Shown one piece after another: positions 1 through 8,725 of a stretch of 64,000 bases of DNA (the stretch's first letter is position 1; every line of letters starts with the position of its first letter). The notes under the pieces were generated by a model. It saw only the letters and a list, made by a program, of their open reading frames with translations, was not told the origin of the DNA and did no database searches. The position numbers and the translations under genes are program-made. Where the stretch lies: NCBI GenBank assembly GCA_005882315.1, contig VBAR01000001.1, positions 755,736-819,735 of the forward strand, in the 5' to 3' direction. This DNA comes from Bacteroidota bacterium (lineage in GTDB: Bacteria > Bacteroidota > Bacteroidia > Chitinophagales > Chitinophagaceae).

Positions 1-2646
1 AACTACTCCGCCTACAACATATAGCCAATTATCACTCCACCATTTTGTTAATCCTTTTTTCATCATACCCCACTTGATCTCTGCTCTTTGCATACTTGTT
101 AGTCCATCATCTCTTTTTTCTGCAGAAGTTGTTGATGCTGCGCCACTACTACTTGCGTCTTCCATTACTGAACTCATAGTTCGGGTTGGGTCATTAGCTT
201 CATTTCCGATCTCTTGTTCGGTCGTTCCACTTTGTACCATTGCAGCAATCTGTAGTTGTATTTCAGGTGAAACCTCTTCGGATGATATGCCATCCACACC
301 AACATTTGCGGGTGTCCAAGGTGCTTGAGGAAGACCTGCATCACCTGCTCCCTCAGGCAACAATCCCATATCCGCTGCTACAGCCAGTTCTTTAGGATCC
401 AACGGCTTATCAAGATCTACTCCCAATAATTCTTCTATACCACCTTGTTTTATTGTATCAAAACTTACTCCACCTATCGCATCAACTATATGACCAAAGC
501 GTTTAAACAACTCCATCAAATCTCCCGATATAAGCATACTTATAACTGTCAATAATCCATTGACTAAGCTTTGCATAAGCCCGTAAAGTTTATCAATTAC
601 TTCTGCCAGGAAATCTATAATTGCAGAAACTATTTTTATAAAAACATCAAATGCTTTATTCACCGCACTCACAGCTGTATTCACAGCGCCGTCAATTTTA
701 CTCTTTACCTTATCCCTGATCTCTGGGAATGCGGCAAGTGCTATATCTACTATTCCCTTTAAAATTTCTCCGAATGCTTTGATCAAACCCACGATCAGTT
801 TGCGCACTGTATTCAGAACAAATGTTACCAGTTTTTTGAATTTGTCAAATACCCATTTGATCGCTGCTCTTAATTTCTTAACTATAAAATTGAATGCACT
901 CTTTAGCGCATCAACTAATGCAGCAGCTTTTCTCCTGACCCATCCAAAAAAACCACCGCTATCTTTTTTCTTTTTTTCCTTTTCCTTTTTTGCTTCTTCT
1001 TCAGCATCTTTTTTCTTCTGTATGGCTTCAGCTGCCGCATCTTTGTGATGCTGTTTAATATCCTTGTTTCCTTTATCTACCTCTACTTTTACTTTAGACT
1101 TTTGTGTTTCCGATGCTCCTTTGGCTTCTTTTTGAAAACTTGCTTCAGCACCATCGAGTTGTTTTTTCCATTCAAGTCTTTCACCATTCACAGTATCTAC
1201 TGCTTCATTGTTTGCATCAAACTGCGATTGCTTTGATTTTGAAGACTCGCTTTCTATTTTAGTCTCAGCTTTTAAATACTCTGCGTCAGATTGTTCTTTG
1301 TATTGAGAATCTCCTGTATCATATAAGGCTCTCTGTTCTCCGATCTGTTTATCTACCTGTGGCGTTAAAGCAAGATCAAGTTCACGGGTGCCATTATCTG
1401 TTACAAGTGGTAATCCTTTTTGTTTCTGAGATTTTAATGATTTAAACTTATGTTTAGTTTTAATTTTGCCGCTACCCGGTTGAGGAATGATATCGTTTTC
1501 ACCAAAGTCATTGTTAATTTCCTTTGCTGCTTCATCTTTTTTAGTAGTTACATCTAGCGATTGAGCAGCATGCTCACGGCCTATGTTTCCTGAATCTGCA
1601 TCTCCTGTTTCATCGATATGTTCTACAGGTCCCATATCATCAGGTACATCAGATGTGTCAATTAAGACATTGTGCAACTGATTTTGTGCGGCTTGAGCCA
1701 TTACTTGTTCACTTGCTGTATTTTCATCGGGTAAAAGTGAAAGTGTATTTAGATTGTATTGATAGGGTTGCGGAACAACTACATCCTCGGCAATAACTGT
1801 ATTGCCCCCATCATCACCAATTTTGTATTTTACCGATGCAGCACTTTTTACAGCAATATGTTTTTTCTTTAGCCCTTTTATATTACCGCCATAAATACTT
1901 CCTTCTTTTTCCGGTACTTCAGGCATTTTTTCTTTTGCCTCCTGCTTCTGTTTTTCCAGGTTACTTTCCATTACCATTTTCGCCTGCAGAAATGTAGGCC
2001 CCAATTTACTCGCCGGGGTTTGTTGTAATGATTGTAAAACAGATGATGTATCTGATGCCGGCCCAAATGCGGAAGCGACGCCAGGTTGCATTGAAGCCTT
2101 ACCTGCTATACCTGGTTTTTTAATTGTAGTTTCTTTAGGTTTTATACTTGTTGATTGTCCCGATTGTTTTGGAATTGGAGGCTCTTTTGTTTCTACATCT
2201 TGAGAATCTTCATTTTTGTCCTTTGTAATTTTATGATCAGGGACAACAGTATCATCTGATTCGTTTGGGTTTACATTCTGAGTTTGGGGTTTATCGTTTT
2301 TGTCGTTTGTATCAAGTTTCAATTTGGGTTTTTCAGTTTCCTTCTTCATCCCTGAATCTCCTTCCCCCTCATGATCCAAATATGGAGAAGCATCATTATT
2401 TTCCGTGGTGTAATGTTTAATGAATGTTTTTCCATCGCCGATTTTTGGGGGCAGTTTGGGATCCTTTTTATTCTGTTCTAAAGGTGAGAGAGGCTTACCA
2501 GTATTTTTTTTTGGCTCAGCTTTTTCTGCTTCTTTACTTTTTTTTGAAACTTCGGGTTTTTTATAAACCACTTTCAAACCGGGTGCAGGTTTAACGGTAC
2601 TTTTATTCAAAGTATTTTTCGGTGTATGTAGAAGCGCTTTTGCCAC
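1..2646 (-). CDS. Large eCIS-associated protein, candidate cargo/effector (partial, C-terminus beyond window)
   Basis: An open frame runs without a stop from about 2646 to base 1, giving 882 visible codons; the C-terminus lies outside the window. The start is uncertain: there is a TGA in frame just upstream, and the first usable codon is a GTG at 2646 (reads as MAKALLHTPKN). The first 550 residues are low-complexity, Lys/Glu/Pro/Ser-rich and look disordered. A KEKEKKKKD stretch follows, then about 150 residues (roughly 562-715) of hydrophobic and amphipathic helices with WVRRKAAALVDALKSAF-like texture, then an acidic Ser/Thr-rich tail. No DUF4157 HExxH motif is visible in this part. It follows the eCIS ATPase by 59 bp, where related loci encode toxins or other payload. 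Function is unknown; a cargo role is inferred from position and architecture. Confidence 0.75.
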   Translation of the reverse strand, partial: MAKALLHTPKNTLNKSTVKPAPGLKVVYKKPEVSKKSKEAEKAEPKKNTGKPLSPLEQNKKDPKLPPKIGDGKTFIKHYTTENNDASPYLDHEGEGDSGMKKETEKPKLKLDTNDKNDKPQTQNVNPNESDDTVVPDHKITKDKNEDSQDVETKEPPIPKQSGQSTSIKPKETTIKKPGIAGKASMQPGVASAFGPASDTSSVLQSLQQTPASKLGPTFLQAKMVMESNLEKQKQEAKEKMPEVPEKEGSIYGGNIKGLKKKHIAVKSAASVKYKIGDDGGNTVIAEDVVVPQPYQYNLNTLSLLPDENTASEQVMAQAAQNQLHNVLIDTSDVPDDMGPVEHIDETGDADSGNIGREHAAQSLDVTTKKDEAAKEINNDFGENDIIPQPGSGKIKTKHKFKSLKSQKQKGLPLVTDNGTRELDLALTPQVDKQIGEQRALYDTGDSQYKEQSDAEYLKAETKIESESSKSKQSQFDANNEAVDTVNGERLEWKKQLDGAEASFQKEAKGASETQKSKVKVEVDKGNKDIKQHHKDAAAEAIQKKKDAEEEAKKEKEKKKKDSGGFFGWVRRKAAALVDALKSAFNFIVKKLRAAIKWVFDKFKKLVTFVLNTVRKLIVGLIKAFGEILKGIVDIALAAFPEIRDKVKSKIDGAVNTAVSAVNKAFDVFIKIVSAIIDFLAEVIDKLYGLMQSLVNGLLTVISMLISGDLMELFKRFGHIVDAIGGVSFDTIKQGGIEELLGVDLDKPLDPKELAVAADMGLLPEGAGDAGLPQAPWTPANVGVDGISSEEVSPEIQLQIAAMVQSGTTEQEIGNEANDPTRTMSSVMEDASSSGAASTTSAEKRDDGLTSMQRAEIKWGMMKKGLTKWWSDNWLYVVGGVV

Positions 2647-2705
2647 AAATATTCAATGAATTTTATTTTGAAATACCCGGTAAATTCCTGTTCCTATCAA
2701 TGAGG

Positions 2706-4079
2706 TTATACAGAACGTCCATCTTTGATATATTCCTTTCTTATTCCTTCCCACAAATCGTTTTTACGGATAGTAGTATCACCACGATCCAATGCCATGA
2801 GTGATGCATGTTGCACAACATTGATGATAGAGCCGCCGGCCAATTCAAATTTTTCTGCGATAAGATCAAGGTTTATGTCCTCACTAAAGACAGTTTTTGT
2901 ACTGAATGAGTTCTGCCATAATTGAAGCCGCTCTTTATGTCTCGGCATAGGAAAATGAATGATGGATTGCAAACGACGCCCAAATGCTTCATCAACATTG
3001 TTACGCATATTTGATGAAAGAATTACAAGGCCATTATAATCCTCAAGTCGTTGAAGGAGATAGGCTATTTCCTGGTTGGCATATTTATCATGCGCATCAG
3101 ATATAGAAGTACGTTTACCAAACAATGCATCGGCTTCATCAAAAAATAATATCCAGTTTTTGTCTTCGGCTTTTGCAAAAACTTTCTCCAGGTTTTTTTC
3201 TGTTTCCCCTATGTATTTTGAAACAACCATCGATAAATCCACACGATACACATCAAGATTTGCAAGCTTACCCAACAACCCTGCTGTTAATGTTTTGCCT
3301 GTTCCTGGTGGTCCATAAAACAATGCTTTATATCCCGGTTTTATCCGTTTACTAAGACCCCATCCATTGTGTAAATGGTGGCCATGCTGCAGCCATATTT
3401 TTATTTCATTCAATTGCTGACGGGTGTAGTTATCCAATACCAAGTCTTCCCACTCCATAGCAGCAACAATCTTCCTCGCCGGGAATTCCATGCTGAACAA
3501 GGGTTTTCTGACTTTACCTGTGGTGAATAGATCGATGTATTCTTCATTTAGTAATAGCTGACCATACAGATAGGGGTCATGGTTACTTACTGATGCTAGT
3601 GAGAGAATATTATGTTCCTTAAAAACGTGTTCAGCACCGAATAATTGAATACAATCAAAACGGTTCAGCAAATCATTCCCTGCCAATAAAAACAAGGCTG
3701 TTTCGGCAGAAGGCAAAGTAGCAGTAGTTGAGCTACTTTTAGTAAAACATGTTTCAGCAGTTAGATCAATATCCTTCGCTGCGTTTTTAAAAATATTTCC
3801 CAACAAATGAGGTGCAATATGAGGCAACAGTGATAATATTAATACCAATCTTTCACGACTACCTAATTGATAAAAACGTGCAAACTCTGCATACACTGAA
3901 TCATGAGTGGATAGGTCTGGCGGAGTTAACTCATAAATATCGCTTACTTCACATGGTTGGCCTGTATAGAGATTTATCCTGGCTTCAGCTATTTTCGTAA
4001 ACCAATCAATCTCATTCAACAATGCCTCTGCATTGCTCAATGAAGATGATTTTGCTTTTATAGTATCAGTTATTACCAT
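2706..4079 (-). CDS. eCIS AAA+ ATPase (Afp15/Pvc15-like)
   Basis: AAA+ ATPase of the eCIS type, thought to act in assembly or in cargo loading of the particle. The N-terminal 200 residues are a helical family-specific region. Walker A GPPGTGKT lies near residue 256 and Walker B FFDEAD near residue 313, followed by an NMRNNVDEAFGRR stretch that supplies sensor and arginine-finger residues. I chose the ATG at 4079 (MVITDTIK), which overlaps the upstream tape-measure gene by 7 bp; an ATG at 4106 in the same frame would add nine residues and a 34-bp overlap. It is the penultimate gene of the eCIS run and directly precedes the putative cargo gene. Classification as eCIS ATPase is firm; the biochemical role is inferred from homologues. 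Confidence 0.9.
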   Translation of the reverse strand: MVITDTIKAKSSSLSNAEALLNEIDWFTKIAEARINLYTGQPCEVSDIYELTPPDLSTHDSVYAEFARFYQLGSRERLVLILSLLPHIAPHLLGNIFKNAAKDIDLTAETCFTKSSSTTATLPSAETALFLLAGNDLLNRFDCIQLFGAEHVFKEHNILSLASVSNHDPYLYGQLLLNEEYIDLFTTGKVRKPLFSMEFPARKIVAAMEWEDLVLDNYTRQQLNEIKIWLQHGHHLHNGWGLSKRIKPGYKALFYGPPGTGKTLTAGLLGKLANLDVYRVDLSMVVSKYIGETEKNLEKVFAKAEDKNWILFFDEADALFGKRTSISDAHDKYANQEIAYLLQRLEDYNGLVILSSNMRNNVDEAFGRRLQSIIHFPMPRHKERLQLWQNSFSTKTVFSEDINLDLIAEKFELAGGSIINVVQHASLMALDRGDTTIRKNDLWEGIRKEYIKDGRSV

Positions 4080-5602
4080 TCTACATATATTAAATGATCC
4101 ATCCATGGCAAGCGAACAATACCCATACCCCAGGGTAGTCTGTCAATAAGAATATCTGTAGTCATTCTTTCAACCTGTAACAAATAATTGTTATTATTAA
4201 AACTCAGTTTTGCTTTTCGTAAAAAAAATGTTTCCTGGATTGCTTCTTTGCCGGCACCTTTCAAAGCTTCCCAGTATTGGATCACTGTTTCAAGCAAATG
4301 ATCACTTTCTTTCCGCTCCATATCCGTTAGCTGTAAATTGATAGGTAGGTTATCTTCAGGTTTAAGGCCACAAATTGTTTTATTAAATGCCAGTAAATGT
4401 TCGTCATAAGTTTCTTTGCCTGTACACAGATAATTTAAAATGATTACAGCCCGTTGCCTGCATTCGTCCGATAAAAAAATATTCTCCTCATCTAAAAGAT
4501 TTAATTCTTTAAACAAAGGAGCAAGGAAAGGATGCAGAATAATAATGCCGGCATTTTCAATATAAACTCCTTCTTCTTCTGCAAAGAGTTCGCTGACTTC
4601 ATTTTTCTTTTTGCTGTTCTCTTTGGAATTCTTTTCAGCCTTACCTGTTAACGTAACCCCCTCTTCATTTTTATCCAGATTTTGGCTGACAGAAGCTATG
4701 TTTTGAAGTACTGTCTTTATTTCAGGTGGCAATTGATCTATATGCTGTTTCAATTGTTTTTCGTTACTGCTGTTAATTTGTGACTGCTGGTCTGAGATCT
4801 CAGCACCGGCCACTATGTTGCTTTCTTTTTTCAGTATCAGTATAAATTCTTTTAACTCTATCCCCTTATCAGTTATAAAATGATCAAAAACATACTGAAT
4901 AAACAGATCATAATACTTTACAGAAGATAGTTGGAAGAAGTTGGTCAATGATTGAATTACACCAGCATCTGATAATAATATCAAATTTCGAATTGCCCCT
5001 GCATCATTTTGCAAGGAGATAAAAGCAGTATCCAGTTTTGAATGGATCGTCTCATTCGTATTTTGTATAAACCGGGTAAGTATTACTTTTCTTTTTTCTA
5101 TAGAAACTGATTTTAGCAGAGAAACAATTTTTACTACAAACGTTTCTGTTTCTGCTACAGTCATTGATTCAGTTATAGTTATAGGTTTTTTACCCGTGTC
5201 GGCATACCACCACGGAAAAACTCCTTTCTCAAGAAAATACAATAGCGCAGTACCATCATCAGTTTGCCTTATTGGCGAGGTTGTACTTGAAATATTTTCA
5301 TCTTTTTTTACTTCAGAAAAAATATTATACCGCACATTTTCTTCTTTAATAAATTTTATTAGCCCTTCTTTTAATTTTTCCGGAAGTAAAGCAGGCAACT
5401 CCTGCATTGAACATTTACCCAGGTCCAGTTTAATTTTCCCGATATATACATCATTATCTATTCCGCCAAATATTGATTCATATACAGGAATCAAATCATA
5501 CTGCAACTGATCGTTTATCAGCTTGCGAACCTGGTGAGCCTGTTGTTCATCCTCTACTTTTATTCGCAGTCTTTGTTTCCGTATAATAATATCTGCTGTC
5601 AT
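4073..5602 (-). CDS. Contractile injection system tape measure protein (CIS_TMP family)
   Basis: This 509-residue protein matches the short tape-measure family of Bacteroidota contractile injection systems, expected to set tube length and to occupy the tube lumen before firing. The N-terminus (residues 1-80, ITADII-type strand then FGGIDNDVYIGKIKLDLG) and the C-terminal block (about 340-509, beginning GVYIENAGIIILHPFLAPLF and ending near LPWGMGIVRLPWM) are the recognisable conserved parts. The middle is Lys/Glu/Ser-rich and variable, as expected for a spacer. It is much shorter than phage tape measures but normal for this family. It sits between the fibre-like gene and the ATPase, the usual place. 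Function is assigned from family resemblance. Confidence 0.85.
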   Translation of the reverse strand: MTADIIIRKQRLRIKVEDEQQAHQVRKLINDQLQYDLIPVYESIFGGIDNDVYIGKIKLDLGKCSMQELPALLPEKLKEGLIKFIKEENVRYNIFSEVKKDENISSTTSPIRQTDDGTALLYFLEKGVFPWWYADTGKKPITITESMTVAETETFVVKIVSLLKSVSIEKRKVILTRFIQNTNETIHSKLDTAFISLQNDAGAIRNLILLSDAGVIQSLTNFFQLSSVKYYDLFIQYVFDHFITDKGIELKEFILILKKESNIVAGAEISDQQSQINSSNEKQLKQHIDQLPPEIKTVLQNIASVSQNLDKNEEGVTLTGKAEKNSKENSKKKNEVSELFAEEEGVYIENAGIIILHPFLAPLFKELNLLDEENIFLSDECRQRAVIILNYLCTGKETYDEHLLAFNKTICGLKPEDNLPINLQLTDMERKESDHLLETVIQYWEALKGAGKEAIQETFFLRKAKLSFNNNNYLLQVERMTTDILIDRLPWGMGIVRLPWMDHLIYVEW

Positions 5603-5637
5603 TAATTGATTTTATATATGATCTATTTATAACTTCC

Positions 5638-8600
5638 TTAACGTATTATTCCTCCCCCTCCTCTTGGTGTAACCCCTATAGAAGTAGCGCCTAATTTGTT
5701 ATTCACCTTTGTGAACTCAGCATCATGTGTATTTACTTTACCCTCTACATTTACAACCCGGTTAGTTACTACATTAATTGCATTTACCTGGTTGTTGAGT
5801 TTTTGATCAAGACTTGTTAGTACTGAACCAAATCCACCTACTTTATTTTCGCTTTCAACAACACGGTTTGTGATCAATGTCATTTTCGAGCCAATATCAC
5901 TCACTTTAGCTTCATTGGTGTTTACTTTATTCTCAACACCGGTCACTTTACCGAACAGATCAGTTATCTTAGATTCCTGTGCTCCGGATTTTGATTCCAC
6001 GCCTGTTAACCGGTTGTTTAAATCACCCACCCTGGTGCCATGAGTAGAAAGCTGGTTATTAAACTCGCCAAATTTTACATCATGCTCATTTACTTTTGAA
6101 TTTACTGTATCAAATGCCGAGTTCAGTTTTGTAAGTTTCGTTTCATGGTCGTCAAAGCGACTGAACAAATCAGCGAACTTGCCATCGAAATCAAAACCAG
6201 GTGTTGTAGTCCCAGGTTGTGTTGAAACTGCACCAGGTACTGCAGCTTTTAATCCGGCAAACTTGACATCCACATTAGAGAATTTTGTTTCAATTCCATC
6301 AAACTTGATCGTGTTTGTAACGAGTTTCGTGTCAAACAAATCGATTTTATTTTCAAAAAATTTCACACGGTCATTTATTACACCAACCCTTTTATCAATT
6401 GCTTTAATATAAGTAGGTTCTATCTCTATGATGTTAGGATTAAACTTGACAGGTATTCTTGTAGGTGGTAATGGTTTAGGTTTAGGAGGATCTGGTACAA
6501 TATCTTTATCGACACTTGCATAAGGCAACATAAAATCAGCAACAACCCTATCATCAGCAGCGGTATATACCAAAATAAATGTTCCTCCTGCTTTTACACC
6601 ACCAGCATGTTCCATTCCGGGATTCAGTTTTAAAAAATTGCCAAGTATGAGCTCCTCCTTTTTCTTTGTTACTCTCTGATCAAGCAGGTCTGCAAGCAGG
6701 TCTGATTTACGAAGGATATCTGCATTAATTATAAAATCATGTGGTATAGATGTGTTTGAGAAACCGAATTCTTTTGTATTCTTTTTCAGTTCTGTTGCTG
6801 TGGTTACGACCTGCATCACATCAGTCCTGAATTTTTCAATTTCCTGTGGCTTACTTCTGGTTACTGGCTGGTTAGTAAGAAAAGTGCTTTTTGCTGTACT
6901 AAAATTTTTAATGGAATCACCAATCTGCACTTTTCTTTTTTTGAACCGTTCAGCATCTTCTACAATTACTGTTGTCCTTATTTTTTCATCCAGGTTTTCG
7001 CTGATACCGGCATTTACCAAATCCGCCTGTTCTATTTGGTCTACAAAAGACTGGCGAACAAAATGCTCATACGTATGAAGCTCCGGGAAATACCAGGGTT
7101 TTGTGGGTATCCTTTCAATTTCTTCTTCTATCTGAAGTGAGACAATATTGATTGGTAAATTATTCTCATCAATGATGCTATTCAATATCCCTTCTACTTC
7201 CTGGTATTTAAAACCAACATGTCCTTCCACACGGAAAAAAGAATAGGGCAAAAGATTTTGTTGCAGGAAATCTTTATTCAACCCATAGGCTGAAGAGAAA
7301 AAATATTTGATCCTGTTTTCCTTACGCCGGATATTATCTTCAAAATTCCAATAGGCATTTACAGGCAGGTTGGGATTGTATCTATAATAAAAAGGTATGG
7401 TGCGTTCGCCCAGTTTACAATCTTCTCCATAAGAAGGAATGATACGTATATCATTTACTTTTTTAATATCATTTACCGCTTCGGGTACATCAAAATTGCG
7501 GATCATTGTATCGATTCGTTTAAAACAAAAAATGATCCGTTCAGTCATTTCTTCTTTATTCTTAAGAATCGGTGATTCGTAAAATGAATGCCTGTTATCA
7601 GTATCTATATTTACCGGTTGGAATCGGCGGATAGACTCACCAGTTTCAAAACGGATCGTTTTACCCAGTTTGATCAAAAGGTTAGCAGGTATCCTTGCAC
7701 CTGTAACAGAAGGCACTATTGTTTTCCGTACAGTTGCAGCTTTTACAGCACCCATGAGTACATGCTTGGGAAAAAGCTCCACTGGCGGACAACAAATAGA
7801 ATCATCATTGAATAATGATTCACGCAATTCATTATATGCGCAACACAGATCTTTTAAATAATCATACACATATTCAATATAAACCGGGTCTTGATTTTTT
7901 ATTTGCTGATCGAGTAATGACTTCCATGTTTCTACCGGGTTACTGCTGTTCAGCTCATCATCAACAATATTCTTGCATACTTCATATGCTTTTCCGAGTA
8001 AAGCAACGATCGATTCTTTTACATTCAAAGCGGAAGTAAAGGCACCTTTGATATCTTCATACTTCTTCATTGTTTTTCTGATCATGACCCGGGGCTGATC
8101 TATATCTTCCAATGAAAAATAATTTTTGTTTTGCTCAGGGATGCTGGTAAGCAATTCTGACAACTGGTCTTTATGTACAAGCAGTACTTTTAATTCCTTC
8201 ACACATTCAATCCCTTTATTATCGCAATCCTGTCCAGTACAGAGATCAGCATCTTTATCATAATCTTCCAGGTAAAGCACACCCACAAAATCTTTAAGTG
8301 GGGAGCCGGCTTGTTGTGCAAACTCTGTCATCTTTTTTCCATCTGTTCTTTTATTGCTTGCATTGATAAGCTGGAACAATGGTATTTGCACATTCAGGTC
8401 TGAATGAAAATAATCATACTTCGAATTAATGTCTTCAAAGATTGTAAACCGGTCGAAACTCTGGTCTTCAGAAAAATGAAGCAGGTCACCGTCAGTAGTG
8501 ATGGCGCTGCCCATTGACACAACTATCATATCCTGGTTAGAAAGACCGATCTCCAACCCACAAATGATACCTACGCCAATACCTCGTGTACGGGTAAGCC

Positions 8601-8721
8601 TGCTTTGGATATCGAGGTAGCGAAACAGATCATTCAACTGATCAGCCGTAAGCACCTGGTTGTCTTCAAACTCAGTATAACGTACATTATCTTTTATTTC
8701 TTTGGTTAATATGTTACCCAT
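5638..8721 (-). CDS. eCIS fibre-like structural protein with long C-terminal coiled coil
   Basis: The 1027-residue protein starts MGNILTKEIKDNVRYTEFED and has a globular first three-quarters of unknown fold, including a cysteine-containing patch (CTGQDCDNKG) near residue 165. A Pro/Lys-rich linker (DPPKPKPLPPTRIPVKF, about 745-760) is followed by some 250 residues with a regular heptad rhythm, repeatedly reading VxxLNxxLTGVExK or similar. The C-terminus is glycine-rich (RGGGGIIR). The coiled coil resembles phage-type trimeric fibres, suggesting a baseplate-attached fibre or extended baseplate/cage element in the place of Afp13. It lies between the second baseplate protein and the tape measure. 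Structural role is probable; receptor binding is inference. Confidence 0.7.
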   Translation of the reverse strand: MGNILTKEIKDNVRYTEFEDNQVLTADQLNDLFRYLDIQSRLTRTRGIGVGIICGLEIGLSNQDMIVVSMGSAITTDGDLLHFSEDQSFDRFTIFEDINSKYDYFHSDLNVQIPLFQLINASNKRTDGKKMTEFAQQAGSPLKDFVGVLYLEDYDKDADLCTGQDCDNKGIECVKELKVLLVHKDQLSELLTSIPEQNKNYFSLEDIDQPRVMIRKTMKKYEDIKGAFTSALNVKESIVALLGKAYEVCKNIVDDELNSSNPVETWKSLLDQQIKNQDPVYIEYVYDYLKDLCCAYNELRESLFNDDSICCPPVELFPKHVLMGAVKAATVRKTIVPSVTGARIPANLLIKLGKTIRFETGESIRRFQPVNIDTDNRHSFYESPILKNKEEMTERIIFCFKRIDTMIRNFDVPEAVNDIKKVNDIRIIPSYGEDCKLGERTIPFYYRYNPNLPVNAYWNFEDNIRRKENRIKYFFSSAYGLNKDFLQQNLLPYSFFRVEGHVGFKYQEVEGILNSIIDENNLPINIVSLQIEEEIERIPTKPWYFPELHTYEHFVRQSFVDQIEQADLVNAGISENLDEKIRTTVIVEDAERFKKRKVQIGDSIKNFSTAKSTFLTNQPVTRSKPQEIEKFRTDVMQVVTTATELKKNTKEFGFSNTSIPHDFIINADILRKSDLLADLLDQRVTKKKEELILGNFLKLNPGMEHAGGVKAGGTFILVYTAADDRVVADFMLPYASVDKDIVPDPPKPKPLPPTRIPVKFNPNIIEIEPTYIKAIDKRVGVINDRVKFFENKIDLFDTKLVTNTIKFDGIETKFSNVDVKFAGLKAAVPGAVSTQPGTTTPGFDFDGKFADLFSRFDDHETKLTKLNSAFDTVNSKVNEHDVKFGEFNNQLSTHGTRVGDLNNRLTGVESKSGAQESKITDLFGKVTGVENKVNTNEAKVSDIGSKMTLITNRVVESENKVGGFGSVLTSLDQKLNNQVNAINVVTNRVVNVEGKVNTHDAEFTKVNNKLGATSIGVTPRGGGGIIR

Positions 8722-8725
8722 ATGA

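Noticed and set aside
5638-6460. Tandem DNA repeat array
   Set aside because: The similarity is at the protein heptad level; the DNA copies differ too much to be a true nucleotide repeat.
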